Positions 49,003 through 60,200 of a DNA stretch of 64,000 bases are shown here, piece by piece. Positions within the stretch are counted from its first letter, which is position 1. Each line of letters starts with the position of its first letter. The notes under the pieces were generated by a model. That model ran no database searches. It saw only the letters and a program-made list of their open reading frames with translations, and was not told the origin of the DNA. The stretch comes from Ascidia mentula. Its lineage: Eukaryota; Chordata; Ascidiacea; Phlebobranchia; Ascidiidae. Made by a program: the position numbers and the translations under genes. Location of the stretch: the NCBI GenBank assembly GCA_947561715.1, contig OX387200.1, positions 8,248,501-8,312,500 of the forward strand, in the 5' to 3' direction.

Positions 49003-49261
49003 ACCAGTGTATAGGAACACATCCATGCATGTGAACTAACTTAGCAGTTATGTTTTGTTGTAAATTCAGAATAAAACAATATGTTTACATTTCAGATCAG
49101 TTCTTTTCTTCATTTGGATGTGATTGCAACCAAATGTAGTTTTAGCTGCAAAATAAAACCACTACGATTGCCGGAGCCTTGACGTGGTGTAGTGGCTTTG
49201 TACCAATACCGGCATACTGACACAAAATAGGCTAATTTATTACATATCACAACAAATCGCC

Positions 49262-50220
49262 TTTATGCCGTCACATTCAATGACCTGCCATTTCGCTGGA
49301 AATAGTGGAGCCGGTTGGTATTTTAACTTATATCACCTTCACCTGCATGCTCTAGGCAAGCCCTGTGCAAAATTATAGGAAATCCTATGGCCCGGAAAGT
49401 GTTTGAATTTTCGCTTATATGTCAAGATGTCTCTAACGCCATTACGGATACAAGCAACCTCTATGCCGTCACACACAATGACCTTTGTTTGATTCCATTT
49501 CGCTGGGAAATGTGAAGCCGGTTGGTATTTTAACTTATATCACCTTCACCTGTATGCTCTGGGCAAGCCCTGTGCAAAATTATAGGAAATCCTATGGCCC
49601 GGAAAGTGTTTGAATTTTCGCTTATATGTCAAGATGTCTCTAACGCCATTACGGATACAAGCAGCCTCTATGCCGTCACACACAATGACCTTTGTTTGAT
49701 TCCATTTCGCTGGGAAATGTGAAGCCGGTTGGTATTTTAACTTATATCACCTTCACCTGCATGCTCTAGGCAAGCCCTGTGCAAAATTATAGGAAATCCT
49801 ATGGCCCGGAAAGTGTTTGAATTTTCGCTTATATGTCAAGATGTCTCTAACGCCATTACGGATACAAGCAACCTCTATGCAGTCACACACAATAACCTGT
49901 CATTGAGTCTATTTCGCTGGGAGTTGTGGAGCCGGTTGGTATTTTTACTTATATCACCTTCACCTGCATGCTCTAGGCAAGCCCTGTGCAAAATTATAGG
50001 AAATCCTATGGCCCGGAAAGTGTTTGAATTTTCGCTTATATGTCAAGATGTCTCTGCCGCCATTACGGTTACAAACAGCCTGTATGCCGTCACACACAAT
50101 AACCTGTCATTGAATCTATTTCGCTGGAAATTGTGGAGCCGGTTGGTATTTTAACTTAGATCACCTTCACCAGCATGCTCTAAGCAAGCCCTGTGCAAAT
50201 TCATAGGAAGTCCTATGGCC
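49262..50220 (-). repeat. Right subterminal tandem repeat array of the transposon
   Basis: About 4.6 units of the same ~207-bp repeat as on the left, in inverse orientation (GGAAATCCTATGGCCCGGAA marks each unit). The arrays differ in copy number, as expected from unequal exchange. Open frames within it are by-products of the repeat. Confidence 0.9.
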
Positions 50221-50518
50221 CGGAAAGTGATTGATGTTTGGCTTACATTAACAGTTGCATTTTGTATGTATAATTGGTATAGATCTGGTCCATGTTGCTT
50301 TCATTTGCAAAATTTTTCAATATTTTATCAATTTCTTATTTATTTCCTCTGATTGTATTGTTTTTTTTGCGGATATTTAGTTAGTTACATTTCTGAATCA
50401 CGTATAAAACATGTTGTAATTTCATGGAAATTTAAATTGAACTGTATTCACTCATGCGTTAAATAATTTTCGTAGAATTTTTTTTTTATTTCGCCGAAAT
50501 GACGACGGTGTTCCATTC

Positions 50519-52270
50519 ACAACAACAACAGCGGCGTGGAGTTCGCGCCCTCAGTCTTGTCATGGTCTGTGATTGCAATCAGCAAAGCGTGACTGGCGAT
50601 AACAACCGTGGAAAGTGGTCAATAGAGAACTTGGTAGTTTCAGGGAAGAACTTGCAAAAGTAACTTTAATTTTTAATTTTTTTTAATAGTGTTTGTTCAC
50701 ATCGGTATATACATTTATATTTTTGTTTTCCCACAAGCAATCTCTTATATATAGCAGAGCGTAACCCTGCCAGCTCAATTGCTCTTTCGGCAGCCCAATT
50801 TACCTTGTGAATGTCGCAGTTTTTGTTTTCAACGGTTTTTTTGATGGTTACTAAGTTTTGTCAAAAACCGTCTGATAGGAAAAAACTAACGTAATGGAAA
50901 ACTTTAACTATATTAGCGTCGGGTGCCGTTCTTTTTATTTTTGTCATTCGCAATATTTTGTACATAGCTGTGCAAAATTACTCAGTCGATTTGATGCAAT
51001 TGGTTGTTCACAATACCTCCATGACACTATTTTGAAGCTAATCCTTGTTTATTAATTGTGCCCGCAATTCTGGAATAATTAACCTCATTCAGTTTTCCTT
51101 CCCGAACACAGCAGGCGTAGGTTACGTAATAAACGAGTGAGCACACATGTCTGTCTGTTTTGTTCTCTTAAAAAAGAGAGATTTGCAAATCAATTGGTAC
51201 GCTGGTGTAACTGCTATTGTCATAAATAGTTTTAGTAAATTGGCACCAGTCGCTGCGACAAAATCGGTCACCACAAATGTAAGAAAATTTTATTGGCTTA
51301 AAGTTTCGTCATGACTTTATTAGCATTTGGCGCTGTGATGATTCGCGCAGGGGTACTGAGCAGTCGATATGAGGACTGGACGTTGGTTTCGTGACCATCG
51401 TTTACAATTGCGCTTCTGAGCGTTAAATATTGATACTTGCTGTTTGTAAATTTGTAACCCGTTGTATTTTTTGTGCTCCTACTGTATTTACGAAAAGTAG
51501 CGTATTTGTGAGTATAAAGAGACTGGCCCATATTGTTATTAACACTGTCATGTTAAAATAAGACTCAGTTTGACATAAGTTTTTGTCGAAACGTCTTATT
51601 TTAACATAACCGTGTTAATAACAATATGGGCCAGTCTCTTTATACTCAGAATTATGAGAAAACCCGTGAGTTGTGTTCCTAGCGTATATGGATGTATTAA
51701 GTTGGCACTGCCCGTTCTTTTTTATTCCCTTCGTTTGAACACTTAAAATTGGCGCTTATGAAAGCGGCATTTGGATGGTTATAATTGCGCAAGGCACCGG
51801 TTGAATTGATGAAATATCGATCGTTTCGAGGGCCACGTAATTGCAACGGCAATGGCGGTAAAATAACGAGTATATATCCGTGTAGTATCGTTCAATTGAT
51901 GAAAGCACTCGAAGTCGTTGAAAGTTAGCATCCGCATTTGGCGCAACGTGATTGGCCGAAAAATGTACACGCGTAGCCGGCTTTGGGTTATTGTGACGTC
52001 AGAAATCAATAACCCCACGCTGAAAGCGAATCATCGCAACTTCTAGATCGCATTTATAAGTTGGCCACAGAGAAATTGTTACTGAAATGTGTTTGCGGAC
52101 CGTAGAAATATGAACAGAAACTGCCAGCTCTTGTTTGTTCGCGAAAGTTTTCTTTGAAAGTTGAAGAGTTTTGTACAGGATATGTATGGATCCGGCACTC
52201 AATATGTTACATTTTTTAACGTGTAATAAATTATTTATATACCATCATTTAGCGACTAACTGCTGTTGGT
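50519..52270. other. Divergent upstream region of SWI5 and CRELD, split from SWI5 by the transposon
   Basis: Before the transposon arrived this DNA was the 5' flank of SWI5, and it also precedes CRELD. No gene is supported. Apart from the foldback at 51510-51647 nothing is recognised. A TTTCAG at about 52276 could be a leader or UTR acceptor for CRELD. Confidence 0.5.
51510..51647. repeat. Foldback inverted repeat
   Basis: Arms of about 55-60 nt (from GAGTATAAAGAGACTGGCCC to its complement) flank a short unpaired centre. Pairing is high with a few mismatches. No coding content. Unrelated in sequence to the hairpin at 18541-18720 but similar in form. Confidence 0.8.
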
Positions 52271-52325
52271 TTCAGACACACGGTAAAAATATTATATTGT
52301 TTGTACATAATTTTTGTGTTCCACA

Positions 52326-55130
52326 ATGGATTTTACACTTTGTAAATTAATTTTCTTCATCTTGGCAATCATTGAACTCACTTATACTCCAGTGTGTGCA
52401 AAGTCTGCATGTGATGGATGTAGAGATCTCGTACAGGGAATATTAAAGGTAGGCAATAGACAATAGCTTATATCTTCACTTGTATAAATTTTACAACAAT
52501 TTCAAAAAACTCACCTTGTGTCCAGGGTCTGGATAAATCCAAGGGCAAAAACTTTGAAGGTGGAGATGTTGATTGGGAGGAGAAAAAGCTTGGAAAATAT
52601 GGAACGAGTGAAACACGTCTGATCGAGGTCTTGGAAGATGCTTGCACTAAAGATAATTTCCAGTGCAACAAGATTTTGGAAGAAAGAGAGGATGATGTTG
52701 AACATTGGTACAAAAAATTGTAAGAGTTGTGTTGTGTGTTACAAAATGTAAAATAGAAACTAAATCTGTTTTTTGATTGTAGACAGGACAAAAAAGCATT
52801 GCATGATTATCTATGTGTTGAAAAGGCAGAAGGTATGTACAAATATTTGAACCAATTTGTAGTTCAAAGTATTACTTGTTTGTAATCTTGTTTCAGTTTG
52901 CTGCTCTGATGGAAGATATGGTGAAAACTGTGAAGGTATAATGGTTGTATATTAATGTAATGTTGTCACCTGGTTAACATTTAAAATGCCTGATGAAAAA
53001 TTTTGAAATTGTGCAGAGTGTCCTAAAGGTGATAATGAAAAAATTTGTTCTGGAAGAGGAAAGTGTGAAGTAAGTTTCTTTATAATGTGACACAAAACAG
53101 TGTAGGTTTTTGTAAATAACAGTTTTATTGGATTTAAGGGTTCTGGAGACAAGGAAGGCACTGGAAAATGTGAATGTGATGAGGGCTATGGTGGAGACCT
53201 GTGCAATGAATGTGGTGAACGTCACTTTCAAACGTTTTCCAATGAAACTTTCCTGCAGTGCTCATGTAAGTGATATAATTTTAATTTCCTTAGCAGTATG
53301 AAAGTATTGTTCAGCAGTGTCAAGGGAACCTAAACCTGTAAAATCTTTGTGCAGTGTGCCATTCCACTTGTCAAACATGTAAAGGTGGCAATGAAACAGA
53401 ATGTGAAACCTGCAGGCCTGGCTACAGAGAAGAACATGACATTGAAGATGAAAAAATTCTTAAATGTGTTGATGTAAATGAGTGCGTTGAACATAGGGAC
53501 CTTTGCCCTGTTGGCAAATACTGTGTGAATACGGAGGGTTCATACAAATGTGAAGGTAAGGTGGAAATGTTGTTACAATATGTGTAGTGTCACCCAGAAT
53601 GATCGATATGTAAATTTGCTAAAAATTTTTTTTTGGTAGTGCAACATGCCCATGGCCTAACTTTGTTGCAAAAACTTATTCAGATTATGCAGGCCATTTA
53701 GAACTTAAAATTGTTGGATAATTAACTCACAAAATCATTCAACCTGCTAAATATTTGTATTTTCCACAAAACCTTGTTGTGTTTTAATGTTGTTTGCCAT
53801 GCATTTTGTGTGTGTCAAATGTATTTTGTTTCTTGCATGCAAACCTGTACAGAATGGGAATGCCATCCACTCTGTGAAACATGCTATGGCCCAACTCATG
53901 CAAACTGTTTCAGTTGCAAGCAAGGATCAATTATGAGACACCCTTTTATATGCCAAGGTTTAAACCTAGTCCACTAACACCCTTAAAAAGTGGACTAACG
54001 TACAGCAGATTTCCCCCAATAAGACACCATGATCAACCTGATTATGATGATTAATAGTTGTGTTACAGAGTGTAGTGAAACCTGTTCTGCGTGTTTTGGT
54101 CCGTCCTTCAGACATTGTTACTTATGCAAGCCGGGCTCAATTATGAAACTGCCCTACATGTGCCAAGGTTAAGGATGTTTTGTTTAGGTGTCACAAGAAG
54201 TCATCAATTCACCATATTCATATGTTAGTTTATCAATGTCTTGTTTTTGTCACAAGTAGTGTCACACACATGTTTAAGTAAAAATGACTGGTATCATTAT
54301 TTCATTTCCACATTTGATGTTTGATTGGTTACAGAACAGCTAAACATACCCAACTAAGTCAGGGAGGGATCGTAAATTTCTTGAAATCACTTGAATAGTG
54401 ATTTCAGTGTAAAACTAACAGTGTTACTATGCTATACCCCTACCAAAATTACCATTTCTAACAGTTCATGTGGTTGCGGCCGTAGAAATTAAACCACAAG
54501 TTGTAGTGATTGCAGTTTCACTGTAGCCGCATGACTTGCTGGAATAAACCAACACCCCTTCTCGCTGTAGACATCGACGAGTGCGCGAGCGGAGCCGTGT
54601 GCCTGGGGATGTACGAAGTTTGTGTCAATACGGCCGGGCACTACAAGTGCGAGTGCGCGAGGTTTTTCCGCCGGGACGCGGTATCTGGTCAATGCCAGCC
54701 CGACCCCGCCATTTACTCCCAATACGCACCAAGAAAGGCGGCGAAAAAGGAGGAAAAGACTGAGGAGGGTGAGGGGATGGACGGTGAACAATGGGAAGGG
54801 AATAGCATTGAGGACGATGGCGGCCTTCATGATGAAATGTCTCATCATGATCGAGCAGCCGGCGCCGATCAATGTAGCAGTAGTGACAAATGTAGAACTA
54901 ACGCAGACGACGACGAAGAGGACTCGCTGACCAATGAAGACATACAACAACTGACTATAGCCGTGGTTATATGTCTCATAGGGACGGCCGCGGCAAAAGG
55001 AAGCCTCCTATGGGGCCTTTTATTCTTCCTTAGTCTGTTTTTGACAGCTCTATGGTGGGCCTCGGATAAAACGGACAAACTGGCGTATGCAATTCTTAAT
55101 GCTTACACAAGCAGACCCAGAGATACGTAG
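52326..55130 (+). CDS. CRELD: CRELD (cysteine-rich with EGF-like domains), membrane isoform, ten exons
   Basis: ER protein-disulfide-related family. Exons 52326-52448, 52526-52719, 52783-52832, 52897-52935, 53017-53069, 53139-53265, 53355-53555, 53853-53957, 54069-54167 and 54571-55130 join in frame to 516 aa. A signal peptide (about residues 1-25) precedes an N-terminal CRELD domain starting CDGCRDLV, then laminin/EGF-type Cys runs, a calcium-binding EGF (DVNECVEH), two furin-like repeats (CHPLCETCYGP, CSETCSACFGP) and a final EGF (DIDECASG). The long last exon adds an acidic linker and a hydrophobic C-terminal pair (ISLIGTAA-like stretch, then LLFFLSLFLTALWW), as in CRELD1. The start is set by the signal peptide. 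A shorter isoform is described separately. Confidence 0.93.
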
Positions 55131-55546
55131 CAACACAACTAAGCGACAATTGTGTTTCTGTCGATTCGTTGTATTTTTTATTAACCGATACAGCCCGATA
55201 TGTAGGAACCTGTGCAGTATTTTTTTGTAGTATTCTTGCCATTTCTCAAAGCGGAAACCATTATTATTAATCACTGTTACCTAATATCTTCATATGTACG
55301 GTACATTCAAATCAGTTTGAATGATTTTGTGAGTAGCGTAGTTATACGTTTTCCTGTGTATTAACGTGTGTTGTAGTGAGCCCTTGAAGCAATTGAATAG
55401 CAACAAGCGGACTTAACCTGTTTCTATGAACAGTGAAAAAGGAAGAGAAGAAAGAAGACGAGGCGAAGGAAGAAGAGAAAAAGGACGAAACTGCCACTGA
55501 AGAGAAAAAGGAAGAAGGCGAGGAAGAGAAGAAGGAAGAGTTGTAA
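54571..55546 (+). CDS. CRELD: Alternative CRELD 3' end: ER-retained (CRELD2-like) isoform
   Basis: Inside the last membrane-isoform exon a good donor (GAGG|GTGAGG, exon end 54768, phase 1) can splice to an acceptor ending CAG at 55433, giving exon 55434-55546. The joined frame keeps the last EGF domain, drops both membrane segments, and ends in a Lys/Glu-rich tail closing with KEEL, similar to ER-retrieval signals and to the REDL end of vertebrate CRELD2. The whole isoform would be 433 aa. The only AATAAA found (55853-55858) lies beyond this exon, so both forms could share it. Coding is supported by the long open, strongly biased Lys/Glu frame, but splicing itself is inferred. Confidence 0.65.
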
Positions 55547-55859
55547 GCTCGCCACGTCAACGTTCAACAGTAAAATATATGAAGCACGGACTTTAGAAGC
55601 AATTGTAGAGATTCGAGAAGATTTTTATCCACGTGTCAGTTGTTTCTTTTAAGTGACAGCACGGTGTCCAAAAATGATCAAATTGTTCTCTTGTATTTGT
55701 CCCTCAAAACCCTATTCGCCCTGCCGTACTTGTGCAATTAGACGTGATTGAGAGAAATGCACAAACGCACGCATCATGCTGCGAACGTAGACGTATTTGG
55801 TGTTATTGATATCTCTATTGGTGATGGGTCTTTAGCGTGGAACGGACTTAAAAATAAAG

Positions 55860-57245
55860 TTTATTTATGTTCCTATCTTCACATACTCAGTCGATATCAG
55901 CTTTCCTAGAGAATTTAAGTAATATTCGTTTCACTGGAACAAAGTTTATGTAGCATACGTGGACGAAATCGTTAAGTCTGAGGCATGAGCTGAAATTTAG
56001 ATCAACCAGGGTCCACGAGTCTAGGAATTGGCAATTAAATCGAAGAAAACCTGTTCATAAAGTCCTCTGCGATAATGCAGCTGTCGGCTGTTCCGCTTGT
56101 AAGTTAAAAAAAAGTATTGCACGTGGATGTGTCAATAAACAGCAAGGTTTTGTAGAGCTCCCTGGAAGATCATGTGAGACATGGATCTTTCATAAAACCA
56201 CAAATGACTGGGCCCTTAAAACTATTCGTTTTTCTCACCAGGTAGATTCAAAACGCTGTCACAATTCCCCATGCATCACTAATTGCTTTGTTACGTCAGA
56301 CGAGTAGCCTAGAAAGTTTGCATTTCCCACGGTCGAAACTTATTTTAATAGAAATGCAGCAGATACGGGGCATCTATATAGAGGGGCTATAAATATCAAA
56401 ATCGGGCCCATGAATATCGTTGTTTGCTGTAAAGCTAAGGAATTTCTGCTACAAAGTCTCCAACGCAGTGTGCTAAATAGGACGCAATGGCACGTTATTA
56501 TCTCTCAAGGGCTTCAAACATCAGTTCAACCTAAGTGGGCGCTGATACTTCTGTCAGTACTGAAAGCTGTAAGTACGTTAATTGACAAACCCAGTTGACA
56601 TACCTCACCACCCTCGTATAGCATTTCTCGATAGACAAAACCAAAAACTCACCACCATAGTGTAATGGAATAACAATTATCTATTGCACCGTCGATATAA
56701 AATGGCAAAAAGTGGTCAAAAACGCCGCTACTCACCAATTCCACACAACGATGAAAGTACCTAAAATTGGTGCAAAAATCTGAAACACGATTGCGCGGCG
56801 AACCAGTGGGGGTAAAAAAAAACGTAAAATGTGTTGAAAACGCGCTGATTCAACGAAATGCCAAACTCATTGTACCAGTTCAGTTTTGAAGACGATCACA
56901 TTCAATTGCTTTGGGAGATTTTGAAAGCAATACAAGAACATTGATAAGGCAAGAGATGAACATTATATATATTGACTGGCACTTTCAATGTAAACGATTG
57001 TTTGTTTTCAACAAAAAATATTCGGAGACAATGAACGATTTAAAACTTAGTTCAGATCTACTGTCTGCAATGTGAGGAATCACCAAACAGATAAAAAAAT
57101 CTAATGATAAAAATACCGGCGGGAGAGGCAGCAAAATGAAAACTCACAGCCAAGCCGCGTACAGCCATCTACAAAAGCGCATTAAAAATAAAGTAAAAAC
57201 GAGACTTCAACCGAGAGCAGTTGCATTCACTGGCACTCTGTCCCG
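55860..57245. other. Convergent spacer between CRELD and the TBC gene
   Basis: No supported gene. CRELD ends from the left and the TBC gene ends from the right. Short open frames (for example 56410-56598) have no domain content. Confidence 0.5.
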
Positions 57246-57248
57246 TTC

Positions 57249-60200
57249 CTAACCCTGGTTACCCCCCAGCATGTTCATTAACTTCTTCATGGCGGGCTTC
57301 TTGCTCTGGTAAGTTCGCATAGCGCTCGCCGCCACATTTCTCACTGCAGACGTAAGCGCATCGGCGCCACCCTGATCGTTTCGCTTCAGGTCCAACGACC
57401 TTGAACTAGACTCAGATGACCTCGAACTCGTGATGTCGTCCTCACTGAGTTTGCTCAAAAGGTCGGACATCCTCGCTGTAGTCGGGTCCTGTGAAACACG
57501 TGTAAAGTTGTGTGATTTTGAATCGCAAATTAGTCTATGTGTAAGGGGGCCCGCATACAATAAACTACCAGCTTGGTGCCCAACGGATGATGATTGTATA
57601 GCCACCAAAAATTGGAAGTCTGTGCTTGGTTGTTAGGTCGGCAAAGTCGTCTGATAGTTACACCAGCTGCACTAATAAGACCTTAGAGGTCGAAACAGTG
57701 GCCATCGGTGTGCAGCTTACACAAAAACTACTACACAAAAAGTTATACGTAGTAAGTCATGCCTAGACACAAATGTTTGACGCTTTCTCAAACCTGAAGT
57801 GTTGGCATGCTGACACTTCGAGATGTCATGTTGGATGCAATCTCTATGATAAATTCCTTGCAGTTTCCATCCTCAGTCCACCACGAGAGGGCGCCCGGCT
57901 CCTCGCATCCACCGGAACAGGATAGGAGGAGCGATTCGTCTTCGACCCTATGGTTGAAAAACAAAATTAGAATATTTAAACTTCTTTTCGTAGTTGATAC
58001 ATATTATACAGGTAAACTTTCCTGCGTCTACCCAAATCTAAAAGTACATTATATGTTTTTTGTTGCCGTTCAAGAAATGCCGCGTGAGCAATGACTCGCT
58101 TGGAATTACTACGTTACCTTGTGGTGAGGAAACACCTGATTGGTTTCGGATTTGGGCATTTCGTGAAAACCAACTTTAACTTTAGATTTAAGGAACCTTC
58201 GTCATCCCCGTCGACCTCGTCGTGTTTTAAAATCTGCCAATAAGTTGAAATAAATTAGTGCGGCTTAAAAAGCAACTTTTAACCTTAATTATTGTAAATG
58301 CGTTATTTCATAAACACCCTTTGTGCATTTTATACTCGCGCAGTCCATTGAAAGTGTTTTATAATTTCTGGCCAGCTAGTCAAAAAGTTTTCTAAACCCT
58401 GGTCTACAGTAACCGATAAAGGGTATTGAAATATGGAGGCTGGGAAATAATAAACACCTCCTAATACCGTTTCATAAACTTTTATGTTTCCCTTCGAAGT
58501 TCCGACCCACAGTCGACCGTCAGATCGCATCGTCACGCAAGTCACTCGTTCCAAATTCAAGCTGGATGTCCCTTTGTCGTCAGACTAATATAACAAATAC
58601 GTTTTTAAAAACTGATGAAGTCTAGCTGTATAGCAGGAAAAAGATAGGACAATAAAGGTCACGTTATAATTGTGCCATGCAGAAGGACAGGTTATTAAAA
58701 CAGTAAAAAAACGTACTGTCATGGGGTATAGCGGAGACAGCGCTGAGTCCTTTGCAACGTCATACACTAGGACGGGAGGACCGTTGTACACCGACGCGTC
58801 GCGCAATTGGAGAACGCTGCTACCACGCGTCGCTACCCAAACTAGGTGGCGCGCCGGGTCTGTAGGTACGCAATGAACCATGGCAGATACTTGCACCGAC
58901 TGGATTGTGGATATCAGGAAAAAGCCGTCGGTTTCGTAAGTTCTGTCAGAAAAGTTTAACTTGGTTTTAATATCTGCTTAGATAGGAAAAGAAAAACTTT
59001 TTATGCTGGGTTTTAAGAAATATGCTTTTTTTCTGGTTTTCACCACCGTATCTACAGAAACAGAAAAAGTATTGTCAACCAAAGCATGACATTGATTGCC
59101 GAAACAAACTTTAGGCAAGCAAGGTAACGCCAACACATCACAGTATTCATACAAAACTGACTCGGTGTTAATGACGTATATGGCAGGACCAGACGCGACC
59201 CAAAGACATTTCCCATCAGGAATAAAACACATGCTGCTTGTCGGCCGTTTGCTCAACTCTATGCTGTCTTTGTGAACTGGTTTGCTTTTCGCGTCCTCGA
59301 CCTGTTCAAATACGAGGGTTTAAAATAATACTAACAACAACAACACATTTTCCATCTATTAGTATTTGTTGACCAAATTTCGGCATTCTGGTTTGAAACC
59401 AATTTTAACAAACTTAAATGTGCACATTTTATACGTGTAGATCGTAGCTAACCTGCAAAATATGCAGTTTTCCGTCGCACGTTCCCACGAATAGTACGTC
59501 ATTGAGCATCGTCATGCAGAGTACTACGTCAGATAGCGACATACTCCAACTGACCGGACTGCAGAAAAGAAAATGTTAAACAAGCCTCCATCACTCCATC
59601 GGCACTGCACAACGTTTTGAGTACAGTAGGTATTTATTGAAAGTGTGGCCAACAAGGTTTGTACGCCTCGCAACAAGGTAACGTTTAAAGAGGTCTTGAA
59701 TGTTTTGGTGTTATGTGTAAATGACCATGCATAGCACTAAAAAAATTAAGTAAAAAAACAACAACAAAAAAAACACCTCTCGACAAGAGAATAGGCTTGC
59801 AGTTTGCGAGAAAACAATCCAACCAAGATGACGTCATCAGCGATGAGGTACACGCACATCACACGACTCGTGATCTTCGCAAAAATAAAACGGCGGTTTG
59901 CGAAAGACGTAGAAAAAAGTGAAACCAACTTGACATGCCATGAAGGTTAAACGTGGCTGATTTAAATGCATTGGATGTGAGTTATCTATCCCAATAGCAA
60001 GGCATCGTACAGCTCAAAGTGGGTGTAAATGGATTTGCACAAGTGTATATGACAAATAGAAAAGCGTAGAACCAAGTTGTCTTTAAAGAACATGCAATTT
60101 TATTAGATACTTTGTCATATACTTGTGTCTTTTATGCATTTAGTCAAGCCTAACAGTAAATGACGTTGTAAGTCATTTAGTGTTACATATATTTATACAC

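Larger units (their letters stand above)
40889..50509. mobile_element. Mutator-like DNA transposon, 9.6 kb, with long repeat-filled inverted ends
   Basis: The ends ACCGTCGTCATTTCGGCG are inverted repeats. About 280 nt of unique terminal sequence (40889-41170, inverse at 50220-50509) continue into tandem arrays of a roughly 207-bp unit: about 10.5 units on the left (41171-43350) and about 4.6 on the right (49262-50220), in opposite orientation. Between them are an SGNH-hydrolase gene (43963-46216) and a PHD-plus-transposase gene (46476-about 49000), both on the plus strand. The perfect target duplication and close similarity of the ends suggest a recent insertion. Assignment to the Mutator superfamily rests on the transposase core and the 9-bp duplication. 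Confidence 0.85.
40880..50518. repeat. 9-bp target-site duplication flanking the Mutator-like element
   Basis: GTTCCATTC occurs directly at 40880-40888 and 50510-50518, immediately outside the inverted ends. Nine bases is the usual duplication length for Mutator-like elements. Confidence 0.88.

Noticed and set aside
49801-50154. 117-codon open frame in the right arm of the transposon
   Set aside because: It simply reads through two units of the tandem repeat and repeats its own sequence.
40889-50509. Retroviral, LTR or Polinton-type origin of the large element
   Set aside because: No LTRs, reverse transcriptase, integrase of that type, polymerase or capsid-like frames. The transposase core and 9-bp duplication fit a plain DNA transposon.
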